This document shows, in pieces, positions 38,018 to 46,514 of a DNA stretch of 64,000 nt. The notes below the pieces were generated by a model. It worked only from the letters and a program-made list of their open reading frames with translations, did not search any database and had not been told where the DNA came from. The DNA comes from Microbacteriaceae bacterium PS02070 (GTDB lineage Bacteria > Actinomycetota > Actinomycetes > Actinomycetales > Microbacteriaceae), in contig JASCPE010000002.1 of the NCBI GenBank assembly GCA_029959865.1, positions 1 to 64,000 of the forward strand, read 5' to 3'. Position numbers and translations under genes: made by a program. The stretch's first letter is position 1, and every line of letters begins with the position of its first letter.

Positions 38018-38332
38018 ATGGCCGGTTACCGTTCCGGAGTTCCTGACAACTGGTTCGTCGATCCCGTCAATCTCGGCGTCCCCGGCGTCCGTCGCACCAC
38101 CGACGAGGACAACGCTCTCGCGTGGCAGACCGACGCATTGTGCTCTCAGACCGACCCTGAGGCGTTCTTCCCCGAGAAGGGCGGGTCCACTCGTGACGCA
38201 AAGCGCATCTGCTCCACGTGCGACGTCCGCGGCGAGTGCCTTGAGTACGCCCTTCAAAACGACGAGCGCTTCGGGATCTGGGGCGGCCTCAGTGAGCGCG
38301 AGCGGCGCAAGCTGAAGCGTCGCGCCGGTTAG
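38018..38332 (+). CDS. whiB2: WhiB-family iron-sulfur transcriptional regulator (WhiB2/WhmD type)
   Basis: A 104-aa Wbl protein. Four cysteines (42, 65, 68, 74) in the C-x22-C-x2-C-x5-C pattern bind a [4Fe-4S] cluster; GIWGGLSERERRKLKRRAG is the sigma-contact turn plus basic DNA-binding tail. Its place next to manA and the GT2/DUF5719/DUF3499 genes matches mycobacterial whiB2 (Rv3260c), required for septation with WhiA-type partners. Expression is from the promoter at 37941, flanked by a palindrome. A strong hairpin follows the gene. Confidence 0.93.
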   Translation: MAGYRSGVPDNWFVDPVNLGVPGVRRTTDEDNALAWQTDALCSQTDPEAFFPEKGGSTRDAKRICSTCDVRGECLEYALQNDERFGIWGGLSERERRKLKRRAG

Positions 38333-38348
38333 CAAATCCGTGTGAAAC

Positions 38349-38380
38349 GCGTGGCCCAGCCCGGCGCCGCCGGGCCACGC
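38349..38380 (+). terminator. strong hairpin terminator after whiB
   Basis: GCGTGGCCC (38349-38357) pairs perfectly with GGGCCACGC (38372-38380); the loop has additional CCGGC/GCCGG pairing. It ends 3 bp before the -10 element of the next gene. No U-tract. Confidence 0.6.
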
Positions 38381-38383
38381 CCC

Positions 38384-38389
38384 TAGGCT
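38384..38389 (+). promoter_or_regulatory. -10-like element (TAGGCT) of the giant GT2 gene
   Basis: TAGGCT followed by 9 nt and ATG 38399; near-leaderless. Confidence 0.45.
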
Positions 38390-38398
38390 GACTGCGTC

Positions 38399-41206
38399 AT
38401 GCCCGCCCGTGTCCACGCTTTCCTGGTCGTGCGCCCCGAACCTGGCGCTCCCTCCGACCTGCACCTTGAGCGCACCCTCGCTGCCCTCAAGACCCAATCG
38501 CGACCCGTGGATTTGCTCACGATCGTGCTGGTCGGCCGCGACGATCGCCTCCGCGACCTCGCCGCACAGTCCGGCGCGAATGAGGTCATCTCTGTCTCTG
38601 GCGCTCCGCGCCTTTCCGAGGTGCTGCATACCCACACCCGCAATGTCTCCGCGGATGCCGTCTGGGTGCTAACTCAGGGCTCGGCGCCTGCCCCTCAGGC
38701 TCTTTCGCGGCTCGTCGCTGCGCTGGACACCTCGACCTCGACGACGGTCGCGGTCCCGAAGCTGGTCCGCTGGGATGACCCGGCGCGGATCGTTTCGCTC
38801 GGGACGACCATGACCCGCTTCGGGCGCTCCGTCCCGCTCGCGCGCGGGGAGTTTGATCAGGGCCAGCATGATGGGGGAGAGGACGCGCTTGCCGGTGAGC
38901 TGATCGGGGCGCTCGTGCGCACCGATACGTGGCGGAGTTTGGAGGGTCCCGACCCGGGGCTGCGCGGGATCGACGATGGTCTGGATCTCGGCGTGCGCGC
39001 ACGGTTGGCCGCCGGCCGCGTCGCGCCCGTTTCCCGTGCGCATGTCGCGGTGACGACACCCCCCGATGCGACCACCGTGCCTGGCCGGATGCGTCGCGCG
39101 CACCGCTCACGTGCGGATCAGCTGCACCGCAGGCTCGTCTACGCGAACCCTGTGGTCGCCGTCATTCACTGGCTCGCGATTCTTCCGCTCGCCCTCGTCC
39201 GCTCGGTGGTCGAGCTCGTCTCCAAGCGCCCCGTCACGGTTCTCCCGGAGTGGTCTGCAGCGTTCGCCATCATGACGCGGCCGGCCGCTGTCGTCCGCGC
39301 GCGGCGGATCATCGCTCGGGTGCGCCGGGTGCCGTGGTCGCAGTTGGCTTCCCTGCGCCTGACACGTCGGCAGCTTCGTCATCGACTGGACGTCCCCGGG
39401 ACGTCGGGAGCTGACCCCGTCCGGCGCGAGCTGCACTTCTTCGGCGGGGGCGGCGCCTGGGTCGTGCTGGCCATGCTCGTCGTGTCGATCGCGGCGTTCC
39501 CCGCGTTGCTTGCGTGGCCCGTCATGGGCGGCGGAGCGCTCGCACCGTTGCGCGACACGGTCGCCCAGCTCTGGGCGGACGCGGCCTATGGCCAACGCGC
39601 TGTCGGCTGGGATCTGGTCGGACCTGCAGACCCGTTCAGCGCACTCGTCGCACTCATCGGCACCCTGTCACCGATGGCGCCGTCGCGCGCACTCGTCGTG
39701 CTCTGGCTCCTGGCCCTTCCCCTTGCCGCTCTCGGCGGGTGGTTCGCCGCGACGCGCCTGACCGATCGCAGCGGGTTGCGGGCCTTTGCCGCTCTCGCCT
39801 GGGCGCTGGCCCCTACCTTCCTCATCGCCCTCGTGGATGGTCGTCCGGCGGCGGTGATCGTCCACCTCCTATTGCCCTGGTTGTGCCTTTCCGGCGCGGC
39901 TGCACACCGCTCCTGGGCGTCCGCCGGGGTGGCCTCACTCGTCCTCGTCGGCGTCCTCGCAGCCTCTCCCTCGGCGATCATCCCGCTCGGCGCCGCCTGG
40001 GCCCTCGTCATGATCCTGACCGCTGCGATGCGGCCCGTGGGACTGGCCCGAGTGGCGTGGGTCATCGTGCCGAGCCTGGTCGTCTTCGCCCCCCTCATCT
40101 GGAATCGTGTGCATGCCGGGGATCCGCTCTCGCTGCTGGCCGATCCCGGTGTCCTCGCTCCGCTGTCCGGTCAGGCGGCCGGTCCGGCAGGCTGGTTCTT
40201 CTTCGGCTTCCCCGGTGCGGACCGGGGCTGGGCGGACCTGCTCGGTCTCACCAGCGCACCCGTCTGGGTGGGTGCCCTCACGGTGCCGATCCTCCTCTTC
40301 GCTCTCGCCTCCCTGTTCACCCGCCGGTGGTTTGCAGGCATCCTCCTTCTCGTGATCGCTTTCGCGGCAACCGTGAGCGCAGTGGCGATCGCCGGCATCG
40401 CGGTCGGCGTCAGCGGTTCGGAGTCCGTTCCGCTGTGGCCCGGCGCGGCCGTGAGTATCGCGTGGATGGCGCTCGTGGCCGCCGCGACGATCACCCTCGA
40501 CGCCGCACCACTCACGTCTGTGGCGCGCACCGCCGGCGGAGTGATCGCGGTCTGCTGTCTCGCGGTGCTCGCGATTCCGTCTGTGACAGCGACAGCGCGC
40601 GGCGAGGCGGCTCTCCAGAACGGGCCGGAGAGCACGCTTCCGGCGTACGTCGCGGCGGAGGGGATCACCGGTGCCAGCACGGCCACCATCGTTCTTGATC
40701 CCCTCGCCGACGGGGGCGTGAGCACGCGCATCGTCTGGGGCGGCAGTGAGACCTTGGGGGGTCAGTCCACCCTCCTGTCCGCGCGTCACACCCGAACGGA
40801 GTCAGACGCGATCACCGCGAATGTAACCGTTGACCTCATCAACGGCGGTGGCTCGGATGTCGTGACCGACGCCGCAGCCCACGGCGTCGCCTTCGTGCTC
40901 CTGTCCGCCCCCGACGAAGAGCAGACTGAGCAAGAGCGGCTCGTTCGTGCGCAGGGGGAGTCCGCGCTCGATGTCCGCGATGACCTCGAGCGCGTCGGTG
41001 ATACCGGACGCGGCATCCTCTGGCGGGTCATCACCGAGGTGACTCCGCGCACTGCGTCGGCGAATGTGGCCCCGGTGGCGACGGGGATCGCGCTCACGCA
41101 ACTCCTTGCGGTCGCCGCCGCCGTCGTGCTGGCGATCCCCACGCGCGCCGATCGCGCCCGGGCGCGGGCCCGCTCCCGCGTCATCGGACGGAGGGAGACC
41201 CTGTGA
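38399..41206 (+). CDS. large membrane-embedded GT2-type glycosyltransferase
   Basis: A 935-aa protein. Residues 1-240 are a GT2-like domain (VHAFLVVRPEPG, VDLLTIVLVGRDD, the region GLRGIDDGLDLGVRARLAAG), but the usual DxD is not obvious. Residues 250-300 and 360-780 contain about twelve hydrophobic segments; 780-900 is an extracytoplasmic domain before a final helix and a basic tail. Similar proteins sit between whiB2-type and DUF5719 genes in many actinobacteria and are thought to act in envelope glycan assembly. It is coupled by GTGA overlap to DUF5719. Donor and product are unknown. Confidence 0.78.
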   Translation: MPARVHAFLVVRPEPGAPSDLHLERTLAALKTQSRPVDLLTIVLVGRDDRLRDLAAQSGANEVISVSGAPRLSEVLHTHTRNVSADAVWVLTQGSAPAPQALSRLVAALDTSTSTTVAVPKLVRWDDPARIVSLGTTMTRFGRSVPLARGEFDQGQHDGGEDALAGELIGALVRTDTWRSLEGPDPGLRGIDDGLDLGVRARLAAGRVAPVSRAHVAVTTPPDATTVPGRMRRAHRSRADQLHRRLVYANPVVAVIHWLAILPLALVRSVVELVSKRPVTVLPEWSAAFAIMTRPAAVVRARRIIARVRRVPWSQLASLRLTRRQLRHRLDVPGTSGADPVRRELHFFGGGGAWVVLAMLVVSIAAFPALLAWPVMGGGALAPLRDTVAQLWADAAYGQRAVGWDLVGPADPFSALVALIGTLSPMAPSRALVVLWLLALPLAALGGWFAATRLTDRSGLRAFAALAWALAPTFLIALVDGRPAAVIVHLLLPWLCLSGAAAHRSWASAGVASLVLVGVLAASPSAIIPLGAAWALVMILTAAMRPVGLARVAWVIVPSLVVFAPLIWNRVHAGDPLSLLADPGVLAPLSGQAAGPAGWFFFGFPGADRGWADLLGLTSAPVWVGALTVPILLFALASLFTRRWFAGILLLVIAFAATVSAVAIAGIAVGVSGSESVPLWPGAAVSIAWMALVAAATITLDAAPLTSVARTAGGVIAVCCLAVLAIPSVTATARGEAALQNGPESTLPAYVAAEGITGASTATIVLDPLADGGVSTRIVWGGSETLGGQSTLLSARHTRTESDAITANVTVDLINGGGSDVVTDAAAHGVAFVLLSAPDEEQTEQERLVRAQGESALDVRDDLERVGDTGRGILWRVITEVTPRTASANVAPVATGIALTQLLAVAAAVVLAIPTRADRARARARSRVIGRRETL

Positions 41207-42615
41207 CCACGCGTAGACGCATCCTCCGCACCGCCGCTGCCACCGTGATCGCGGCGGGGCTGGTTGCAGGCTCCGTCGCGATCGCGGCGACGGGCACTCC
41301 TCGCATCGACATCGAACCGCTGGCTCTCACAACCAATCCCGAGCCCTCGGCGGTGGTCACGGCGTGCTCCGGACCGCTCCTTGCACTCGGGCGCGACCAA
41401 TCCGACGCCTCCCTCCTCACCGATGCGGAGGCTCCGGACACGGTCGCGGGGACCCTTCGCGCCGCGGGTGAGGTGACCCAATCACAGCTGGCCGCACCCG
41501 ATGTGACCGACGGTGCGGGGCCCACGGTGTTCGAGGTCGCTCCCGTCGGCCGCTCACGCATCGATGCCGCCGCGGCGCAGAGCCGGACGGTCAACGCAGA
41601 CGACCTGCGCGGCTTCGCGGCGTCCGGATGCGCGGCGCCCCGCATGGAATCGTGGGTCGCAGCCGGATCAGCAGCCACCGGGGCCGCAGACCTTCTCCTG
41701 ATCTCCAACCCCGGCGACGTCGCGGCCACAGCCGACATCACGGTGTACACCGTGGAGGGGGAGACCTCTCCCGTCGCCGGCCGCGCGATCGTGATTCCAC
41801 CGCGAACCCAGCGGGTGGTTCCCGTGGCGGCGCTCGCGATCGGTGAAGAGAGCCCCGTGCTCAAAGTGACCGCGACGTCGGCGCCCCTGCTCGTGTCGGT
41901 GCAGGCAAGCATCACCCGCACGCTGGTCCCCGGTGGCCTGGATGTCGCCTCGGTGACCGCGACTCCGCACGAGACTCTGACGATCCCCGGCGTCGTCGTT
42001 GGTCGCTCCTCCTCCACCGAGGCAGGGGACGCGCCGACGGTCCTGCGGCTTCTCTCCCCCGACAGTGAGGCAGACGTCTTGGTGGACGTGCAGCGCGTCG
42101 GAGGCGGGAGCACGGACGGATCGGTCTCGAGCGCAGCGGAGGTTCACCTCGCCCCGGGCCAGCCCCTCGAACTCGAACTCGGCGCACTCGATCCAGGGAC
42201 CTACGTGGTTCGGCTCGTCTCGACGGTGCCGGTCACCGGTGCGGTGCGCACCTCCACCGGCAGCACGGACAGTGACGACTTCGGGTGGGTATCCGCCGCG
42301 GACGCGTTGGGCGACTCAACGATGGTGGCCGTGGCACGGGGGCCGGGCGCGATGCTGACCCTCACCGCCGACGAGGGCGCGGATGCCACCGTGCAGCTGA
42401 TCGCCGACGAGGGCGCGGGTGCGACGGAGGAGCTTGTCATCCCCGCGTCCGGCGCAGTCCAGGTCGATGTCGCGGGCGGCGAGGTCTACGAGATCGTCAC
42501 CGTCTCCGGAAATGTCCGGGGTGCCGTGAGCTATTACGGCGAGGGCGCGCTCGCGTCGTATCCGGTCACGCCCGGAGCGGCGACGTCGGAGGCGATGACG
42601 GTCTACCCGCAATGA
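41203..42615 (+). CDS. DUF5719 family secreted protein
   Basis: A 470-aa protein with a signal-like N-terminus (RRRILRTAAATVIAAGLVAGSVAIAA), then an extracytoplasmic beta-rich body with SWVAAGSAATGAADLLLISNPGDVAATADITVY, the typical DUF5719 core describing a bell-like beta domain. It ends with repeated Ala/Glu/Asp strands. Translationally coupled to the GT2 gene, so they probably work together at the outer face of the membrane. Function is undetermined in the family. Confidence 0.82.
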   Translation: MTTRRRILRTAAATVIAAGLVAGSVAIAATGTPRIDIEPLALTTNPEPSAVVTACSGPLLALGRDQSDASLLTDAEAPDTVAGTLRAAGEVTQSQLAAPDVTDGAGPTVFEVAPVGRSRIDAAAAQSRTVNADDLRGFAASGCAAPRMESWVAAGSAATGAADLLLISNPGDVAATADITVYTVEGETSPVAGRAIVIPPRTQRVVPVAALAIGEESPVLKVTATSAPLLVSVQASITRTLVPGGLDVASVTATPHETLTIPGVVVGRSSSTEAGDAPTVLRLLSPDSEADVLVDVQRVGGGSTDGSVSSAAEVHLAPGQPLELELGALDPGTYVVRLVSTVPVTGAVRTSTGSTDSDDFGWVSAADALGDSTMVAVARGPGAMLTLTADEGADATVQLIADEGAGATEELVIPASGAVQVDVAGGEVYEIVTVSGNVRGAVSYYGEGALASYPVTPGAATSEAMTVYPQ

Positions 42616-42640
42616 CTGCGGCGGCGCGGGTATGGCGCTC

Positions 42641-43069
42641 TCAGCGGAAGCGCCCCGGACCGAGGTCCCAGGGGTCGCGGTCCAGGTACTCTGCCGCGGC
42701 GGAAACGACCGCCGTCTCCACGAGGGCACGGCGGTAGAGCGGGTCGTTGCGGGGCACGAGGCCGAGCCGCTCGATCGGGACGCGGTAGAGCACGATGCGC
42801 TGTTCCTGAGTTGACACCGCCCATTTGGGGAGGCGGTCCCGGACCGGACCACCGGGCATCGGCGCCACCTCGAAGCGCACGTCGCGCAGCTCCGGCCACG
42901 CTCCGCGGAGAAACTCCGCCGTCGATGCCACGGTGAGGTCGAACGCGTCGAGTCGGCTCTCCAGCGGAGGAAGCGGAGGGCGGACGACGGCGCTGCGCCC
43001 GAGGCGGCCGTGGCGGCCATGCCGCGCGGGACGCCCGTGGGAAGCGGCAGGACGGCGGCGCCTCATCAT
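42641..43069 (-). CDS. zincin-fold metallopeptidase-family protein lacking HExxH
   Basis: A 142-aa protein with a basic N-terminus (RRRRPAASHGRPARHGRHGRLG), then FDLTVASTAEFLRGAWPELRDVRFEVAPMP and IVLYRVPIERLGLVPRNDPLYRRALVETAVVSAAAEYLDRDPWDLGPGRF. Sequence and place beside DUF3499 match the actinobacterial metallopeptidase-family gene next to whiB2 (Rv3259-like). Where zincins have HExxH this one reads ETAVVSAAAEY, so no zinc site is visible and it may be non-catalytic. The ATG at 43069 has TAGGAT 7 nt upstream on the minus strand; the ATG at 43078 overlaps that element and is less likely. Confidence 0.75.
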   Translation of the reverse strand: MMRRRRPAASHGRPARHGRHGRLGRSAVVRPPLPPLESRLDAFDLTVASTAEFLRGAWPELRDVRFEVAPMPGGPVRDRLPKWAVSTQEQRIVLYRVPIERLGLVPRNDPLYRRALVETAVVSAAAEYLDRDPWDLGPGRFR

Positions 43070-43076
43070 GCCCACC

Positions 43077-43082
43077 ATCCTA
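43077..43082 (-). promoter_or_regulatory. leaderless-type -10 element (TAGGAT) of the zincin-family gene
   Basis: Minus-strand TAGGAT plus 7 nt and ATG 43069. Confidence 0.5.
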
Positions 43083-43139
43083 AGGCGACGGGGAAGGCAC
43101 GGTTCGGCGCGGCAGCGGATGCGCGGAGCGAAGACTGGG

Positions 43140-43145
43140 TAGCCT
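43140..43145 (+). promoter_or_regulatory. leaderless-type -10 element (TAGCCT) of the DUF3499 gene
   Basis: TAGCCT plus 7 nt and ATG 43153. Confidence 0.55.
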
Positions 43146-43152
43146 GGCGACG

Positions 43153-43359
43153 ATGAACGACAGACTGTGCTCCAAGGTGGGCTGTGCGCGTGAGGCCGTG
43201 GCGACACTGACCCACGACTACGGGGATCAGATGGCCGTCCTCGGGCCTCTCTCGATCACACACGACCCGCACGCCCACGACCTCTGCGCGATCCACACCG
43301 ACCGGATGTCCGTGCCCAAGGGATGGGTGGTCGTGCGCCACGAGACACTTCGCGCCTGA
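43153..43359 (+). CDS. DUF3499 family protein
   Basis: A 68-aa protein matching the conserved actinobacterial DUF3499 pattern: RLCSKVGCAREAVATLTHDY, LGPL, HDLCAIHTDRMSVPKGWVVVRHE. The cysteines (6, 11 and one in DLC) and histidines suggest a small metal-binding fold. Neighbour of the zincin-family gene as in mycobacteria. Function unknown. It abuts the convergent RDD gene with one base between stops. Confidence 0.9.
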   Translation: MNDRLCSKVGCAREAVATLTHDYGDQMAVLGPLSITHDPHAHDLCAIHTDRMSVPKGWVVVRHETLRA

Positions 43360-43360
43360 C

Positions 43361-44200
43361 TCAGCGCTGTGGGAACCCCGCCGGGGGCGCATCGGTGCCG
43401 GCGGTGAGGCTGGCGACTCGTTCACTCTGGCCAGCGAGCGACGCCGCATCTCGCTCGCGTCGGATCGCGACGACTCCCCGGAGGAAGACTTCGGGGTGAA
43501 CGTCAGGGACCGGAGACACGTAGGCGCGCACCTCGGTGCAGATCGCTTCCGCATTGCGCAGCCGTGACGTGGGGTCCAACTGCGGCGCAATCCGGACGAA
43601 GTGGAGGGCGCGCCGCGCGAGCCGGTCGGGCAGTCGGCCGACGTCGGCGATCTCTGCCCAGCCGGTCAGCTCCGGCGGCAGCGGGGCGGCAGGCAGGGGC
43701 AACGGCTGCGCGCGCGTGCGTTCGGCATAGGTGCCGGCGAGGAGATCGCCGAGGCGCTGTGCGCGCGGAGTGAACATGGCGACCATCGCCGCAACGGCGC
43801 CGAGAGTCATCCAGAGCTCGAATACGCCCGTGAGGGAGCGGATGAACGCGTGCCGAAACCCTGCCGCACCGCCGTCGAGACGCACAATGCGGCTGCCCAC
43901 AGCGAGCTTTCCCAGGCTGCGCCCGCGACTGAAGGTCTCCACGGCCGTGGGGAGGACGACCCACACCAGAACGATCGTGGAGATGAGCACGATCGGTGCG
44001 AGCGACGAGTCCCACAGGTTGCCCCCTACGCGGTCCAGGAACCAGACCACTCCGAGGAGCAGGAGGACGCTGGCGACCATGTCGATGAGCACACCGACAG
44101 CGCGCAGGAAGAACCCCACCGGCTGTACGTCGAGTGCGACGGCCTCACCGGTGAGGATCTCGTCCTGCGCGATCGTGACGAGGGATCCGGGCGCGGCCAT
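43361..44200 (-). CDS. RDD family membrane protein
   Basis: A 279-aa protein. The RDD domain (about 28-165) has FFLRAVGVLIDMVAS with the Arg and first Asp, three to four hydrophobic segments, GRSLGKLAVGSRIVRLDGG and RLGDLLAGTYAERTRAQ. The last 110 residues are cytoplasmic and helical. It diverges from the SpoIIM gene across only 16 bp, the same pair found next to moxR2 in mycobacteria (Rv3695/Rv3694c). Role unknown; RDD proteins have been linked to ion or osmotic tolerance. Confidence 0.88.
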   Translation of the reverse strand: MAAPGSLVTIAQDEILTGEAVALDVQPVGFFLRAVGVLIDMVASVLLLLGVVWFLDRVGGNLWDSSLAPIVLISTIVLVWVVLPTAVETFSRGRSLGKLAVGSRIVRLDGGAAGFRHAFIRSLTGVFELWMTLGAVAAMVAMFTPRAQRLGDLLAGTYAERTRAQPLPLPAAPLPPELTGWAEIADVGRLPDRLARRALHFVRIAPQLDPTSRLRNAEAICTEVRAYVSPVPDVHPEVFLRGVVAIRRERDAASLAGQSERVASLTAGTDAPPAGFPQR

Positions 44201-44216
44201 GGGTACAGTTAATCAA
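44201..44216. promoter_or_regulatory. 16-bp divergent leaderless promoter overlap
   Basis: The whole gap between two divergent start codons. On the plus strand TACAGT (44204-44209) lies 7 nt before ATG 44217; on the minus strand TTAACT (44212-44207) lies 6 nt before ATG 44200. The two hexamers overlap, so RNA polymerase could not occupy both starts at once. Confidence 0.5.
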
Positions 44217-45212
44217 ATGGACCTCGATGCCCTCACGTCCGCGCGGGGGCAGGAGTGGGCACGTTTGGATGAGCTGGCCGCGGCCCGTCGTCTGGGTGGC
44301 GCGGAAGTCGATGAGCTCGTGACCCGCTACCGGGCCGCATCGGCCGATCTGGCTGAGATGAAGACGAGCGCGGGACGCTCCGTCCACGCCGACCACGTGT
44401 CCCTCATCCTCTCTCGGGCACGGCTGAAGCTCACCGGACGCCCTGACAACGTGCTGCGGCAATTGCCGCGGTTCTTTCTCTTGCAGCTGCCGGCCGCCCT
44501 GTATCGACTGCGCTGGACAACCCTCGTGATCGCCGTGCTGTTCGCGATCGTCGCCTTCCTCGCTGGTTCGTGGGTGGCTCGCGATCCGGCAGCGCTCGCC
44601 GCACTCGGCAGTGAGGCGATGCTCGAGCAGTACGCGACCGAAGAGTTCCAGCAGTACTACTCGGAAAATCCGGCGGCGGTCTTCGCGGGCACCGTGTGGA
44701 CCAACAACGCCTGGATCGCCGCGCAGTGCATCATGTTCGGAGTGACGGGCTTCTGGCCCATCATGGTCCTGATGCAGAACGCGGTCGGGATCGGAACCGC
44801 GGGTGGCGTTCTCTTCGCGTTCGACCGCGGGGACGTGTTCTTCCTTTACATCGCCCCGCACGGTCTGCTCGAGCTCACCTCGATCTTCGTGGCCGGCGCC
44901 GCGGGCCTGCACATCTTCTGGGCATGGGTCGCTCCCGGTCCGCGGACGAGGACAGACTCCCTCGCCCGCGCCGGTCGATCGCTCGCGACGGTCGTCGTCG
45001 GCCTGATCCTTGCCCTCGCCCTCTCGGGAGTCGTCGAAGGTTTCGTGACGCCTCAGCCGTGGCCCTGGACGCTCAAGATCGGGTTGGGTGCCCTCGCTCT
45101 CGGCGTGTTTCTGTTCTACATGCTGGTGATCGGCCGCCGTGCCACTCGCGCGGGTGAGACGGGAGACCTCACCGAGTATGAGGCAGGAACCCCGCGACTG
45201 GTGGCGGGTTAG
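44217..45212 (+). CDS. SpoIIM (stage II sporulation protein M) family membrane protein
   Basis: A 331-aa protein. The cytoplasmic N-terminal 100 residues (WARLDELAAARRLGGAEVDELVTRYRAASADLA) match the actinobacterial family; then five or six hydrophobic segments with NNAWIAAQCIMFGVTGFWP and YIAPHGLLELTSIFVAGAAGL, the conserved histidine/glutamate helix. Despite the name, these are widespread in non-sporulating actinobacteria next to moxR operons. ATG 44217 has a -10-like TACAGT 7 nt upstream; ATG 44199 would overlap the divergent gene. It converges with DUF58 and their stop codons overlap (TTAG). Confidence 0.88.
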   Translation: MDLDALTSARGQEWARLDELAAARRLGGAEVDELVTRYRAASADLAEMKTSAGRSVHADHVSLILSRARLKLTGRPDNVLRQLPRFFLLQLPAALYRLRWTTLVIAVLFAIVAFLAGSWVARDPAALAALGSEAMLEQYATEEFQQYYSENPAAVFAGTVWTNNAWIAAQCIMFGVTGFWPIMVLMQNAVGIGTAGGVLFAFDRGDVFFLYIAPHGLLELTSIFVAGAAGLHIFWAWVAPGPRTRTDSLARAGRSLATVVVGLILALALSGVVEGFVTPQPWPWTLKIGLGALALGVFLFYMLVIGRRATRAGETGDLTEYEAGTPRLVAG

Positions 45213-46510
45213 AGCTTGCCCGCGGCCTTGAGCGCGAGATAGCGGTCCGCCACCAGGGGTGGAAGCCCGTCGGCATCCGCGCTCACTGCGTCACCGCCCG
45301 CGCGCCGTACGGCGGCAGAGACCTCCGCGGCCTCGCGCGCTGCGCGAGCGCTCGCCGCGTCGCGGAAGACGTCCTCCGCGGTGCGTTGCTCAACCCGTTC
45401 GGACGGCAGGTCGGTGGCCGTGCCCACCAGCAGTTGCGCGCCGCGGGGGAGCAATGCGAGTGAGCCGAGGAAACCCCGCGCTGCCGCCACCGAATCCTGC
45501 GCTGTGAGGGCGACCACCAGCGAAGGACGTACCCCCAGAGCGCGGACCTGAGCGAACGCGCCCTCCCAATCGGTGTCGATCAGGGTCGGCTCGATGGGGG
45601 CCATGGCATTGACAAACGCGGGAAGGAGGGCGGGTCCCTCGGCGCGGGTCACCCGCGCGCGCAGCGCGCGGTCGAACATGATGAGGTGGACGTGGTCGCC
45701 GGCCCGGGAGGCCAGCGCGGCGAGCAGCAGGGTCGCTTCCATCGCGGCATCCAACCGAACGCCGTCGCCGACCCGCGTGGCGCTCGTGCGGCCGGTGTCG
45801 ATGATGATGACGACATGCCGATCGCGCTCCGGCCGCCAGGTGCGCAGCATCGTGGTGCCCGCTCGTGCAGTGGCGCGCCAGTCGATCGAACGGACGTCGT
45901 CTCCGCGCACGTACTCGCGGAGCGAATCGAACTCGGTTCCCTGTCCGCGCACGAGGACCGCGGTGTTGCCGTCGAGTTCACGCAGGCGTGCAAGTCGTGA
46001 GGGGAGGTGACGGCGGGAGGTGAACGGCGGGAGGACTCGGATCACGCCGGGGACATCGAAGCGTGCCTGACGTCCGGCCAGGGACAACGGTCCTCGCGCG
46101 CGCAACGCGACGAAACCGGAGCGCAATTCGCCCCGTCGGCGCGGCCGAAGGGCGATCACGTGCGCTCGGCGCTCTCCCGCGGGCACGTCGACCTCTGCGC
46201 GCGCCGTCCCTGCCCCGGCCGTCGGCTGCCACCCGTCGCGGAGCGTGCCGCGCAACCGCCGGGAACCCGTGTTGTGGAGGAGAACCTCTGTCTGCACGTG
46301 TTCATCTCGCAACGCGCGTTCGGGGCCGCGGCGCGTCACCGTGATCTCCCGGGACGTGGCTGCCAGAGCGAAATCCAGGGCGGCCAGCAGGAGACAGAGC
46401 AGCATCCAGCAGCCGAGGGTCAGCCACGGGTCCACGCCCAGCACACTGAGACCGATCACCGGCACGATGCCGATGCCGATCAGGAGCGCGAAGAGGCCGG
46501 TGAGGAACAT
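45209..46510 (-). CDS. DUF58 domain-containing protein
   Basis: A 433-aa protein with two N-terminal hydrophobic segments (about 1-50), a beta-rich middle, and the DUF58 signature FDSLREYVRGDDVRSIDWRATAR near residue 225, followed by a von Willebrand A-like region (VVIIIDTGRTS, acting as a partial MIDAS). These proteins are partners of MoxR AAA+ ATPases, probably in assembly or metal loading of client proteins. It starts 4 bp after moxR. The ATG 46510 is chosen; the frame continues to 46807 inside moxR only as an overlap artefact. Confidence 0.88.
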   Translation of the reverse strand: MFLTGLFALLIGIGIVPVIGLSVLGVDPWLTLGCWMLLCLLLAALDFALAATSREITVTRRGPERALRDEHVQTEVLLHNTGSRRLRGTLRDGWQPTAGAGTARAEVDVPAGERRAHVIALRPRRRGELRSGFVALRARGPLSLAGRQARFDVPGVIRVLPPFTSRRHLPSRLARLRELDGNTAVLVRGQGTEFDSLREYVRGDDVRSIDWRATARAGTTMLRTWRPERDRHVVIIIDTGRTSATRVGDGVRLDAAMEATLLLAALASRAGDHVHLIMFDRALRARVTRAEGPALLPAFVNAMAPIEPTLIDTDWEGAFAQVRALGVRPSLVVALTAQDSVAAARGFLGSLALLPRGAQLLVGTATDLPSERVEQRTAEDVFRDAASARAAREAAEVSAAVRRAGGDAVSADADGLPPLVADRYLALKAAGKL

Positions 46511-46514
46511 GCGA

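Noticed and set aside
43731-44216. N-terminal extension of the SpoIIM gene to 43731
   Set aside because: The extension is antisense to the RDD gene and low-complexity; family similarity begins at 44217, which also has a -10-like element.
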